NCBI GenBank assembly: GCA_051660685.1
Contig: JBOFQB010000029.1
Span: 1-50,705 of the forward strand
Source: JAVBSX01 sp051660685
GTDB taxonomy: Bacteria > Planctomycetota > Planctomycetia > Pirellulales > Thermoguttaceae
Direction: 5' to 3'
DNA: 50,705 bases
Of the stretch, positions 16,617 to 25,715 are shown piece after piece. Each line of letters opens with the position of its first letter. Position 1 is the stretch's first letter. A model generated the notes under the pieces. That model did not search any database, was not told the DNA's origin, and was given only the letters and a program-made list of their open reading frames with translations. The position numbers and the translations under genes were made by a program.

Positions 16617-19600
16617 ATGAAAAAACGTCTGTTCCTCATTTTGTCGGTTTGCGCATCTGCAATCATCTGCGGATTGGTTTCAGTGTCTGCTGCTCAAAAT
16701 TCAACAAATCCGGTTTCCCTTGACACTTATGCTCACTCAGATGGAACGGTTTATTTTGAATTCGGTCTGAAAAGCCCCAAACAAAAAGCCAATTCACAAC
16801 ATGAGGTCGTTTTCCTCTTCGACACCTCAGCAAGTCAGGTCGGACCCGTTCGACGTGAACAGTTTGCAGCTCTGAAATCAGCAATCGCCCAACTTCCGAA
16901 AGGAACTCAGGTCCAATTGTTCTCCATTGACCTTGAACCGGTTGCATACACCGACCATTTCCTCGATGTTGGAAGTGCTGATTTCCAAAAGGCAATTGCC
17001 CAACTGGAATCCAAAAGTGTTCCGCTCGGTTCAACCAATCTGGAAAAAGGAATTGGGGCGGTTTTTAACGCTTTTGCCGATCAAAACAGCGAAAATGCCC
17101 AACGAACGGTTCTCTATATTGGCGACGGACTCAATTCAACAGGGGGACTTCCTCAAACCAAATTTGAACAGATCGTCAATGATCTGGTTGATTCCAAAAT
17201 ATCCTTTTCAGGAACCGCAATCGGTGTTGGTTCACAATTTGGACTTCTCGGCATGATTGCTTATCGAACAGGCGGATTTCTGGTTGATCCCGGTTTGGTT
17301 GCCGAAAAATTTGAGAAAGGAACCGATTCGGCCAAAATTGCTGCTGAAATGGGTTCCCAACTCGGCAAATCCGTTGCTGTTCCTGTTTTTTGGCCGGATG
17401 ATTCAACCGTTGCCCTTTCCGAAGATTGGGAAATCTGTCCCGAAGTTCTTCCGCCAATTCGTTCAGATCGTGAAACATTGGTGTTTGGCAAATCCAACGA
17501 GAAAATGGTCCCGGCAGAACTGAGTGTGACGATTGAGGATGTGACCGGGGGATCGTTGGAGCAGAACTGGAGTTTGAAGCCGAAATCGTCGAAACCGGAA
17601 AATCAATACCTCGTTCAACTCGTTGAAACGGCTGCATCAGATAAGGGGTCCTCCATTCCTTTTGCAACTCGTGAATTGCTCGAACAGGTCCGAAATGCGT
17701 CACTTATTCAGGACGACGCTGAATTAGGGGTTGCTGAAGTTGCTCTTTTGAGCGGGCAATCTCAATCGGCTGCACGCATTGCGCAACAGGTCAAAGCGCG
17801 GACGGACAATAGTAACATTGAAGCAAGTAACTTGTTGGATCGTGCAACCCGACAAATGAACATTGAACCCGGGTCCGATCAGGAAATGCCGGTTGCTGGA
17901 CCTGTTGACGCTTATGTCAAAAGCGGCTCTGTCCGTCTGCAATCCCTCAACAATTCTGTCAATGTTGCAATTGCAGAAGCGGAAAAGTTAATGGTTGAAC
18001 GACCTGACCTTGCACTTCAGAATCTCAAACTGATGAAAGCGGAGATTATGCAAGCGAGTGACATTCCGCCGGGTGTTCGGAACAAGATCGTTGAGCGGAT
18101 TGAAAACAAGATGCGTAGTGCATATCGACAGGGGACGATCATGGAAACCCGACGTGTCGAGGAAGAGACGATTGAGGCCGAACGAATCAGCAAGGCTCTT
18201 TTGCTGGACAACATCTTCCGTCGGGAAGAAAAAGCCAAGCAACTGATGGAACGGTTTGACGCTTTGATTTCCGAACATCAGTATTTGCAGGCAGAAGCGT
18301 CAGCGAATACAGCGCGACCGTTGATTCCTTACAGTCCGGTTCCCGCAACCGCCGTCTTTTATGCACAAGGAAATCAACGGGTCAATCAGGTTGACGAATT
18401 ACGCATTTTGCGTGAACGAGCGGTTTTGGACAATTATATGACAGCGGAACGGATTTTCATTCCGCTCAGTGATGAACCGCCAATGCTTTGGCCCGACCCA
18501 GAAATATGGAATGCACTTTCTGAACGGCGCAAGGACCGTTATGACATCATTGACGTTTCCAATCCGTCAGAATCGGCACGCAAAATTAAAAGGACCCTTG
18601 ATTCGACGATTACTTATGCGCCCGAAGAGGAAGAGTCGTTGGGGCAGTTTCTTGAATTTATCAGAAACAAGTATGGTATTAACGTTGATATGGACCGACG
18701 TGCCCTTGAAGAGATTGATGTCAGTGCCGACACGACCTTTGGTGGAGTCGTTTACACAGGTTTGCCCTTACGCATTGTTTTGAAGCGTATTTTGAACTCA
18801 CTTTCTGAAGACCTTGCTTATACAATTGATGATGACATTTTGTTAATAACCTCGAAAGACAACATCAAGGCGGATATTGTCAAAATATATGCTGTCTCAG
18901 AACTCGTCCAGACAGGAGGAATGGGGGGAATGGGAGGAGGAATGGGCGGTATGGGAGGTGGTATGGGCGGAATGGGAGGTGGAATGATGGGAGGTGGTAT
19001 GGGGGGCATGGGCGGAGGAATGGGTGGTATGGGAGGTGGAATGGGAGGAATGGGAGGAATGGGAGGAATGGGGGGCGGTATGATGAGTGTTCCGTCCAGT
19101 TACGACAAGTTACTCCGTCGCAGTCTCCTTCAGAATATGCAGGAACAGGGGGTTATCAATTCCCTTTTCGCCGTTGTTGATCGCCCTCAAACGAAAAAAC
19201 AGACATCGACTTCGACGTCAACATCGACATCATCCTTGAAACCGTCACAATCGAACAAAAAGGCATCTGCGGGGATTTCGCAAGGGGTGAAAGCCGAAAA
19301 AGCGGATGTTGCGCTTGACCCGATTGCAATGGAACCAGTTGCAGCACCTGAGAGAACGAACGTGATTGATTTGAGTGCGGTTGATGCAACGAATCCTGAA
19401 CTGTATTGGGAGAAGGTTTTTTCGGTCCCGCTTGAACAGCGACCGAATGAAGCAGAATTGCGTTATGTCGTTCTCCTCTTGTTCAAAAAGGCTGTTCGGG
19501 GTGATATGGCGTCAGCGAAGCAGATTTCCACGTTGCTTGAAAGTGCAATTCGGCAAGGTGAGGTTTATCCCTGGATGTACGAATCCCTTGCGGTTGCCCT

Positions 19601-20828
19601 AAATCTTCAGGGTGCTCCGCTTCTCGAAGTCGAACGAGCAGTCCTCTCGGCGCAGGATTTGTGTACCAATCCGCTTGACATGCTTTTATTGGCCGTTTAT
19701 CTGGAACAATTGGGGTCCCGTTCTCGTGCCCTTGAAATCTACAAAAATGTTGCAAGTGTCTATCCAATGCGACCAGAACCTTATACGAGGGCGTTGAAAC
19801 TGGCGGAAGAATTGGAGGATGAAGAGGCGATTGAGACGTTGACTGTTGCAGCGGTTGCACAAGTCTGGGAAGCGGTCTGGGCGAGGACAGTTCAGAAAGC
19901 CGGTCATGATCTTGCACTCACTCATTTGGAGAAGTTGCGTTCTTCCGGTCGCGTTGAAGAGGCCGAACGGTTTTCCCGATTGTTGAAAGAAGCTCAACGT
20001 AAAGATTGTGTCGTGATTATCGAGTACACAGGAGATGCCCTGTTGGACTTGATCGTGAAAGAACCGACGGAAACCTATTGTTGGCATGTGAATCCGAGAA
20101 CGACTTCAGGAGGAATCTTGCTCAGTCCGTCGGAATCGATGAATGCCGAATATGGTGAAAATTCCGCCCATTTGAAACGGTTGGTGTACCTTTGTCCCCG
20201 GGGTTTTTCCGGAGATTATGAAGTTTTGGTTCAATCGGCATTTGGTAAGATCACCAATAACAAGTTCCGAATTCGAGTTTTGACGAATAGTGTTGAAGGG
20301 GAACCGTTGGTGTCCGAGGGGTATTACGAATTGGGTGAAGAAGGGTCGCTTGTTCAGTTCACCTTAAACGAAGGTCGGCTGCATGAATCGTTGAAAGAAG
20401 CGGAAATTGAAGCGGCATTGGTTCAGGAAACGGCGTTGACGAATCGAATGGTTCTTTCGCAACAGTTAGCAGCGTTGTCGAATCGACAGGTTGTTGCGAA
20501 CATCAACAATTCGCCGAGTACGACACGGGGAGCGAGTGTTTCGGGAACATCGAGTGACAATTCGGGCACGACAAGTGCGGGGGGAGGGCTTGGAGGGGGC
20601 AATGCGCTTGTTGATGATGGTGTTCTTGAGAACTGGATACAAGTTCGTCGGGGAGGAACCGCAGTCGGTTATCGTCCACAAATCACTGTTTTACCGTCAG
20701 GAGCAGGTTTAATGGCGTATCCGATTGTTTCAGGTGATCGTCGTTATGTCAAAATAACCCCTACGCCGATGTTCTCGCAGGTGAAGAAGGTTATGACATA
20801 CAATTTGCAAACGGGTGCAACGCAGTAA
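16617..20828 (+). CDS. exported giant protein: vWA domain, STN-like domain, Gly-Met repeat
   Basis: A 1403-residue protein. The ATG at 16617, with TTGGAG just upstream, gives the signal peptide MKKRLFLILSVCASAIICGL. A vWA domain spans about residues 60-215, with MIDAS residues in DTSAS (D69), a later SVPLGSTNLEKG, and LYIGDGLNS. A beta-rich segment and helical regions follow. A secretin/TonB short-N-terminus-like module lies near 675-765: LGQFLEFIRNKYGINVDMDR, VVYTGLPLRIVLKRILNSL, YTIDDDILLITS. Then come a GGMGGGM repeat (about 767-822), a helical TPR-like region (about 930-1140) and a Gly/Ser-rich linker before a beta-rich tail. Its function is unknown; it may be an envelope scaffold. It is likely co-transcribed with the next gene. 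Confidence 0.8.
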   Translation: MKKRLFLILSVCASAIICGLVSVSAAQNSTNPVSLDTYAHSDGTVYFEFGLKSPKQKANSQHEVVFLFDTSASQVGPVRREQFAALKSAIAQLPKGTQVQLFSIDLEPVAYTDHFLDVGSADFQKAIAQLESKSVPLGSTNLEKGIGAVFNAFADQNSENAQRTVLYIGDGLNSTGGLPQTKFEQIVNDLVDSKISFSGTAIGVGSQFGLLGMIAYRTGGFLVDPGLVAEKFEKGTDSAKIAAEMGSQLGKSVAVPVFWPDDSTVALSEDWEICPEVLPPIRSDRETLVFGKSNEKMVPAELSVTIEDVTGGSLEQNWSLKPKSSKPENQYLVQLVETAASDKGSSIPFATRELLEQVRNASLIQDDAELGVAEVALLSGQSQSAARIAQQVKARTDNSNIEASNLLDRATRQMNIEPGSDQEMPVAGPVDAYVKSGSVRLQSLNNSVNVAIAEAEKLMVERPDLALQNLKLMKAEIMQASDIPPGVRNKIVERIENKMRSAYRQGTIMETRRVEEETIEAERISKALLLDNIFRREEKAKQLMERFDALISEHQYLQAEASANTARPLIPYSPVPATAVFYAQGNQRVNQVDELRILRERAVLDNYMTAERIFIPLSDEPPMLWPDPEIWNALSERRKDRYDIIDVSNPSESARKIKRTLDSTITYAPEEEESLGQFLEFIRNKYGINVDMDRRALEEIDVSADTTFGGVVYTGLPLRIVLKRILNSLSEDLAYTIDDDILLITSKDNIKADIVKIYAVSELVQTGGMGGMGGGMGGMGGGMGGMGGGMMGGGMGGMGGGMGGMGGGMGGMGGMGGMGGGMMSVPSSYDKLLRRSLLQNMQEQGVINSLFAVVDRPQTKKQTSTSTSTSTSSLKPSQSNKKASAGISQGVKAEKADVALDPIAMEPVAAPERTNVIDLSAVDATNPELYWEKVFSVPLEQRPNEAELRYVVLLLFKKAVRGDMASAKQISTLLESAIRQGEVYPWMYESLAVALNLQGAPLLEVERAVLSAQDLCTNPLDMLLLAVYLEQLGSRSRALEIYKNVASVYPMRPEPYTRALKLAEELEDEEAIETLTVAAVAQVWEAVWARTVQKAGHDLALTHLEKLRSSGRVEEAERFSRLLKEAQRKDCVVIIEYTGDALLDLIVKEPTETYCWHVNPRTTSGGILLSPSESMNAEYGENSAHLKRLVYLCPRGFSGDYEVLVQSAFGKITNNKFRIRVLTNSVEGEPLVSEGYYELGEEGSLVQFTLNEGRLHESLKEAEIEAALVQETALTNRMVLSQQLAALSNRQVVANINNSPSTTRGASVSGTSSDNSGTTSAGGGLGGGNALVDDGVLENWIQVRRGGTAVGYRPQITVLPSGAGLMAYPIVSGDRRYVKITPTPMFSQVKKVMTYNLQTGATQ
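18916..19085 (+). repeat. in-frame GGA-ATG-GGA repeat coding for poly-(Gly-Gly-Met)
   Basis: About 170 bases of GGAATGGGAGGT-like units inside the vWA gene. They encode alternating GGM/GGGM tripeptides and tetrapeptides, residues about 767-822. The reading frame is kept throughout and synonymous positions vary, so the peptide is probably selected and not just a slippage product. Confidence 0.85.
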
Positions 20829-20939
20829 GCCGGTATCTCTAACTAACAGAAAACAGGGAGTGTTGGTTATTGACCTCCTTCTGCAACTTGAGGCGGAGTT
20901 GGGTACTCAAGTCAAGTGACGTATATTTGATTGTTCCTT

Positions 20940-21761
20940 ATGCAAGGTTCCATTACTCGAACAACATCGTTGGACAGGGCAACATCGTTCATTTTGACGA
21001 TGCTCCTGCTCCTCGGTTGTGTAGTCGGTGTCATGTTTGGCATTTGGATGACCGGTTCTTTTTGGCAAATCCCTCCCCCGGTTCCGATTCAGATCGAACC
21101 AACCGAAGAATTTGCGTTGTTGGATGATGATGCGGTTTTTGACCCTAACATCTTTGACGCCGGAATCGATGTTCTTTTTGATGAACCCACTTCGCTTGAA
21201 TCGTTACAGACACATTCTGACATTATTTCGTCTCTTTCGTCGCTGTTCTCTGAGTCAACCGATTGGGATGACGAATCGCTTCTTGCGGGGGGGAAAAAAG
21301 GGGACGGTCGGACATCCGGTTCGTCCGAAAAACGTCGTTGGGATTTCATCTTTCCCGACGGTATTACGGTCGAACAGTATGCGAAGCAATTGGATTATTT
21401 CGGGATAGAACTGGGGGTTCTTCTGTCCGGGGGTCGGATACAGTATGCAACACAATTGAGTGCCCCAACTCCTGCAATTCGGGACGGAAAGACGACGGAC
21501 GAACACCGATATTACATGACTTGGATACAGGGAGGACTTCAGGAAGCGGATCGAGCTTTACTGGACAAAGCGTCGATTGAGAATCAGGACAAAATTGTAT
21601 TGAAATTCATCCCGGCACACATCGAGCAAAAACTGGTTCAACTTGAGACGGAAAGAGCCGGGGATCGCAAAGACAGGGTCCGAGGAACCTTTTTTGGCGT
21701 TCGACCAACCGCCCCAGGAGGGGCAGGATACGAATTTTTCGTTCTCGAACAGGTTTATTAA
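20940..21761 (+). CDS. membrane-anchored protein of unknown function, partner of the vWA protein
   Basis: A 273-residue protein. A single membrane helix lies near the N-terminus (FILTMLLLLGCVVGVMFGIWM, about 17-37). An acidic Asp/Glu/Ser-rich linker follows to about residue 120, then a folded domain begins with WDFIFPDGITVEQYAKQLDYFGIELGVL and continues through SGGRIQYATQLS, YYMTWIQGGLQEADRALLDKA and KIVLKFIPAHIEQKL. I do not recognise the family. The ATG at 20940 is chosen over a TTG three codons upstream; neither has a strong ribosome-binding site. It starts 111 bases after the vWA gene, and both lie inside the 131-bp inverted repeats, suggesting a functional pair. Confidence 0.75.
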   Translation: MQGSITRTTSLDRATSFILTMLLLLGCVVGVMFGIWMTGSFWQIPPPVPIQIEPTEEFALLDDDAVFDPNIFDAGIDVLFDEPTSLESLQTHSDIISSLSSLFSESTDWDDESLLAGGKKGDGRTSGSSEKRRWDFIFPDGITVEQYAKQLDYFGIELGVLLSGGRIQYATQLSAPTPAIRDGKTTDEHRYYMTWIQGGLQEADRALLDKASIENQDKIVLKFIPAHIEQKLVQLETERAGDRKDRVRGTFFGVRPTAPGGAGYEFFVLEQVY

Positions 21762-21802
21762 GAAGCGAGCGGTTGATTCTGGATACACTACGACAAAGTC
21801 GT

Positions 21803-21934
21803 CTATACTGCAAACGGTTAGAAATGGATTGTTTTTCGATTGGAACGCGGGCATCCTGCCCGCACATTTTTTTTCTTGATGCAGGCAAGATGCCTGCGTT
21901 CCGACAAAATGTCCATTTTGTACCCGTTTGGGGT
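21803..21934. repeat. 131-bp inverted repeat, right copy (foldback element)
   Basis: Reverse complement of 16173-16303 with scattered substitutions. It runs from CTATACTGCAAACGGTTAG to GTACCCGTTTGGGGT. The core GGAACGCGGGCATCCTGCCC / GGCAAGATGCCTGCGTTCC palindrome is preserved. Confidence 0.85.
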
Positions 21935-21950
21935 CTGAATAGGCTGTGTC

Positions 21951-23060
21951 TTATTCGTGTATTGGGGGGATGTCGAATTCGTTTAACGCCGTTTGAGTAC
22001 AGGTTTTCATTTTGGCGAGACCGGTTTGCGCGACCTCTCGCGGATTACTCGTCTCCCACAAATGCTTGTTGAACAACTCTAACGATAAGGCACCTTGAAA
22101 ACCGCCTGAATATAAGGTCCGCAAAATCCAAGGAATCGGTCCAACACCATCGCCGGGATATATCCGGTCCGCATCACTCTGCTCTTCCCGGGCCGGTTCA
22201 GCCGGATAATCATTCAAATGAAAAACATGCAGTGAAGCGGGATTGATTTGTGTGAGACTTTCAAAACGGTTATTTCCCCGAAACAGGTGAAAGACGTCAA
22301 GGAGCAAACTTGCACGGACATCTCCGGCTGCAATTGCGATTGCGGCTGCATCAGAAAGTCGGGACAATGTTTGACTTCGCCCCCAAATTTCCAAGAGCGG
22401 AAGAACCCCAACCGTTGCTCCAAGTTCGATGATTGCACGATACTGATCTCCACACCATTGCAAATCGTCGATTCGGTTCGAATAGGCGGGACCAGATGGA
22501 GGGGCCGCAATGTAAGGGCAATTCAGTTCGGCAAGTTGGTCCATTTCCCGCTTCAACTGTCCAAACGCTTCTTGCCGTTTTGTCTCATCCGGGTTCATCC
22601 ATTCCGCAAAACCAATTCCGTTAACCGGTCGGATGTTGCGATCTTCCAAACGTTTGCGCAATTCCAAAAGAGTCCCTCCTTTTTCGAGGAATTGTGAGAT
22701 TTTGAACATCCAAAGTTCAATCCCGAGATAACCTGAGTCCGCTGCAATGTCAATCTCCTCCTCAATTCCCAGATTAAAACCAAGCAAGGTTCCAGTGTTT
22801 AAGGTATAAAACGGCTGCACAACCGCTGATTGTCTCGTCGCTCTTTGCAACGAATCCGTTGCTAAAGAACCTTCTTGTTCTGAATCCAATTGCAAGGTTC
22901 CAACGGAACGGGAAAGGGTCAAGGGAGCCGTTTGGGCACAAAGTTTTTGCTGAGATGAGAAAGGGGCTTGGCAACTGATTCCAAGACCGACTCCGGCAAG
23001 AACAGAACCGGCAAGAACCTCACGTCGGGAAAGTTTTTTTGCTTCTTGATGATTGGACAT
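21951..23060 (-). CDS. Tat-exported sugar-phosphate isomerase/epimerase-like TIM-barrel protein
   Basis: A 369-residue protein. MSNHQEAKKLSRREVLAGSV contains a twin-arginine motif (S11-R12-R13) followed by a hydrophobic Ala/Gly-rich stretch, so it should use the Tat machinery encoded at 4.1-5.1 kb. From about residue 90 it has the xylose-isomerase-like barrel: EIDIAADSGYLGIELWM, NIRPVNGIGFAEWM, LNCPYIAAPPSG, GVLPLLEIWG, ASLLLDVFHLFRG, LHVFHLNDYP, GDGVGPIPWILRTLYSGGFQGALSLELF. Metal ligands Glu, Asp, His and Glu sit at the expected strand ends. The substrate is unknown. Such exported proteins are numerous in planctomycetes and are linked to sugar degradation (family knowledge). It stands alone, with repeats on both sides. 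Confidence 0.85.
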   Translation of the reverse strand: MSNHQEAKKLSRREVLAGSVLAGVGLGISCQAPFSSQQKLCAQTAPLTLSRSVGTLQLDSEQEGSLATDSLQRATRQSAVVQPFYTLNTGTLLGFNLGIEEEIDIAADSGYLGIELWMFKISQFLEKGGTLLELRKRLEDRNIRPVNGIGFAEWMNPDETKRQEAFGQLKREMDQLAELNCPYIAAPPSGPAYSNRIDDLQWCGDQYRAIIELGATVGVLPLLEIWGRSQTLSRLSDAAAIAIAAGDVRASLLLDVFHLFRGNNRFESLTQINPASLHVFHLNDYPAEPAREEQSDADRIYPGDGVGPIPWILRTLYSGGFQGALSLELFNKHLWETSNPREVAQTGLAKMKTCTQTALNEFDIPPIHE

Positions 23061-23418
23061 TGAATCAATGGGATAGTACAGTAATAGGGGATAGGGATTG
23101 GGGGATAGGGAGGAGGGAGAAAATTGCTCGATTTTGCGCGCGATACAACCGTGTCGCGCTTTGAGGAGTTAGAAGATAGGAGGAAAGAAGGAGGAGACAG
23201 GAAGATAACGGCGTCTCGCGAGTCAACCGGTTACTTCTTCTTTTGTGGGACTCCAAATTTTTATTTTGCCTAGTTTCTCATTCTCCCTTCTCCCTTTTTC
23301 CTTCTACTTTTTCCAAAAATACGCGCGATACGTTGTATCGCGGCTAAACGGGGAACGCGCAGAACGTTGTTCTGCGGTTAAACGGGGAAATTTTCTCCCT
23401 CATTCCCTATCCCCTACT
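23061..23418. repeat. repeat-filled intergenic region
   Basis: It holds, in order, a G-rich tract (AATAGGGGATAGGGATTGGGG), a hairpin CGCGATAC-AACC-GTGTCGCG (23139-23158), and the reverse-orientation composite module with AGGAGGAAAGAAGGAGG, GATAACGGCGTCTCGCGAGT and GGACTCCAAATTTTTATTTT. Two hairpins side by side follow, CGCGATAC-GTT-GTATCGCG (23324-23342) and CGCAGAAC-GTT-GTTCTGCG (23358-23376), then CCCTATCCCC at the proS stop. No gene is supported. Confidence 0.7.
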
Positions 23419-25179
23419 CTAGGCTCGCGCGCGAAACAGTTTGGAGGATGCTCTTTCCTCTTTGATTGCCCCAATGATTTTCTGAGCAACCCCGGAAATG
23501 TCAACCATTTCGCTTTCCTTGTTCCAACGCCATTTCCATTCCACATTCCCTTCTTTCAGCCCTTTTTCGCCGATTGTGATTCTCAACGGAAAACCGATCA
23601 GATCGGCATCCTTGAACTTGACCCCCGCTCGTTGGTCCCGGTCATCCAAAATACAATCAATCCCCGCCCCAATCAGTTCCTCATGCAGCTGATTCGCTAA
23701 TTTCATTGTTTCTTCGTCAAAAACCTTGATCGGGCAAATTGCAACCTCATAAGGAGCAAGGTTAACAGGCCAGATAATGCCGTTTTCATCATAAGAGGTC
23801 TCACAAATTCCTGCAATAATCCGGTTCACGCCGATTCCATAACAACCCATAATGATCGTTTTCTGCGTTTCATCAGCATCCAGAAATTTGGCCGAAAGGG
23901 CTTCAGAATACTTGGTCCCCAGTTTGAAAACATGTCCAACCTCGATTGCATTCCGAATCTGTAATTGGCGACTGCAACGGGGACAGGAATCGCCCGCTTC
24001 AGCATTGCGCAGATCGGCAATTCGTGTTGGATCAATCACAAAATCCCGGCCAAAATTGACGTTCACCAGATGTTTTTCAGCCAGATTGGCCCCAACAATT
24101 GCATTGAGAACGCCCGAAACGGCATAATCGGCCCAGATTGCGACATCTTGTTTCAAACCGACAGGACCGGCGAAACCAACAGGTGCTCCTGTCACTTTTT
24201 CAATCGTTTCTGGATCGGCAAGAGCCAATTTTTGAACCGACAGTGAACGTCGAATCTTGTTTTCATTCGCTTCATGGTCCCCGCGAAGAAGAACCGCAAC
24301 CGGTTTTCCGTCCGCCAGATAAATCAACGTCTTTATCAGTCGTGTCGGTTTCGCTTTCAAAAACGTACATACCTGTTCAATCGTGTGTACACCAGGTGTA
24401 TCAAGCGTTGTAACTGCTTTCATCGACGCCGAATCAAGCGTTGCAACGGTCTGTAAACCGATTTCGGCTTTTTCAGTGTTCGCTGCATAACCGCAATCGC
24501 AATACACGATTTTATCTTCACCATTTGGCGAGAGAATCATAAATTCATGACTTGCATCCCCCCCGATTGGGCCGGATTCGGCTTCAACGGGGATAAAGGG
24601 CAGACCGCAACGTGTAAAAATCCGCATGTAAGCCGCATACATCCCTTCATACGTTTCATTGAGCGATTCAAGAGACGTATTAAAACTGTAAGCGTCCTTC
24701 ATCAAAAATTCGCTTGTCCGCAAAACCCCAAATCGCGGTCGTTCCTCATTCCGAAACTTCGTCTGAATCTGATACAAAGTAAGGGGCAGTTGACGATAAC
24801 TGGCGACATATCGTGCAACAAGATCGGTAATAATCTCTTCATGTGTCGGGCAGAAGACGATTGGGACTTTACGTCCTCCTCTTGGAAGAGTTGCTTTGAC
24901 GAGGACATCGCCGAATGCTTCAACCCGATTGGTCTGTTCATAGAGCGAAATAGGACACATTGCGGAGAGGAGCAATTCGACTGCTCCAGCTGCATTCATT
25001 TCTTCGCGGACGATTTGGGTTGCTTTTTGCAGCGACTTCAATCCGAGCGGGAGATACGAATAAACACCCGCCATAATCTGCGAAATCAAACCGGCTCGGA
25101 GCATCAGAATGTGACTCGGTATTTCCGCTCCTTCGGGCGTTTCCTTCATCGTCGGAATCAATGTCTTAGTCCAAAGCAT
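23419..25179 (-). CDS. proS: prolyl-tRNA synthetase
   Basis: A 586-residue class II synthetase of the bacterial type with an editing insertion. Motif 1 lies near MLRAGLISQIMAGVYSYLPLG and KATQIVREEMNAAGAVELLLSAM. Motif 2 is YQIQTKFRNEERPRFGVLRTSEFLMKDAYSF. The insertion (about 225-405) resembles the YbaK Ala-tRNA(Pro) editing domain, with TPGVHTIEQVCTFL and KTLIYLADGKPVAVLLRGD. Motif 3 is MGCYGIGVNRIIAGICE. The anticodon-binding domain follows (APYEVAICPIKVFDEE, DDRDQRAGVKFKDADLIGFPLRITIG). It charges tRNA-Pro. The monocistronic gene ends in repeat DNA, and its upstream region contains a MITE-like element. Confidence 0.97.
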   Translation of the reverse strand: MLWTKTLIPTMKETPEGAEIPSHILMLRAGLISQIMAGVYSYLPLGLKSLQKATQIVREEMNAAGAVELLLSAMCPISLYEQTNRVEAFGDVLVKATLPRGGRKVPIVFCPTHEEIITDLVARYVASYRQLPLTLYQIQTKFRNEERPRFGVLRTSEFLMKDAYSFNTSLESLNETYEGMYAAYMRIFTRCGLPFIPVEAESGPIGGDASHEFMILSPNGEDKIVYCDCGYAANTEKAEIGLQTVATLDSASMKAVTTLDTPGVHTIEQVCTFLKAKPTRLIKTLIYLADGKPVAVLLRGDHEANENKIRRSLSVQKLALADPETIEKVTGAPVGFAGPVGLKQDVAIWADYAVSGVLNAIVGANLAEKHLVNVNFGRDFVIDPTRIADLRNAEAGDSCPRCSRQLQIRNAIEVGHVFKLGTKYSEALSAKFLDADETQKTIIMGCYGIGVNRIIAGICETSYDENGIIWPVNLAPYEVAICPIKVFDEETMKLANQLHEELIGAGIDCILDDRDQRAGVKFKDADLIGFPLRITIGEKGLKEGNVEWKWRWNKESEMVDISGVAQKIIGAIKEERASSKLFRARA

Positions 25180-25376
25180 AATTGTCTATTGCCTGTAAAT
25201 GGTGATCGAAATGATAAAATAATGATTCAATGCGGGGAAACCCGTCGTATGAAGTCAGACGACATTCCCGCATAACCTCTACAATTGTCAAACACCCCTC
25301 TATAAAGAGGTCATTCTACCTGATTGAGGGAGTATCGGCAACAGAGGACACGGATACTTTCTTTTACCTTCTTTCC

Positions 25377-25598
25377 CAGTCTACTAACAAGTTTTGCGGC
25401 AAACCGAAAAAATAAAAGCCGGAAAGGAGCCGGTATTCCGGCGCATTGACGGTTTTATTCGTGAATCTGGACAATTTGGGGTGTTTTAGCCCGTCATTTG
25501 ACCGTCAATACGCTCCCTGTTGGTCGCTCCTTTCCGGCTGTTATTGATTGTTCTCAAAACAGTTGCGAACCGTTTGTACCAAACTTGTTAGCAGACTG
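25377..25598. repeat. MITE-like element, family B copy 2 (intact)
   Basis: A 222-bp unit with both TIRs: CAGTCTACTAACAAGTTTTG at the left and AAACTTGTTAGCAGACTG at the right. The interior is almost identical to 3597-3807 and is a foldback (AAAAGCCGGAAAGGAGC ... GCTCCTTTCCGGCT). It differs from copy 1 mainly by a few inserted bases near GGTTTTATTCGTGAATC. It lies in the divergent gap between proS and ribF. The rest of that gap (25180-25376 and 25599-25715) shows no gene. Confidence 0.85.
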
Positions 25599-25715
25599 CC
25601 TTCTTTCCTAAGGGGTATTACAAGTCGGAAAATGGAGTAAAATACAGCAGAATCCTAACCCGGTCCCGGACAGGGTATTCGCGCGTCGTTTTTTTAGTTG
25701 GAGAGGACAAGTCGG

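Noticed and set aside
21607..21888. Open frames reading MCGQDARVPI in and near the inverted repeats
   Set aside because: They translate the GGGCAGGATGCCCGCGTTCC foldback repeat and appear in both copies; they are not genes.
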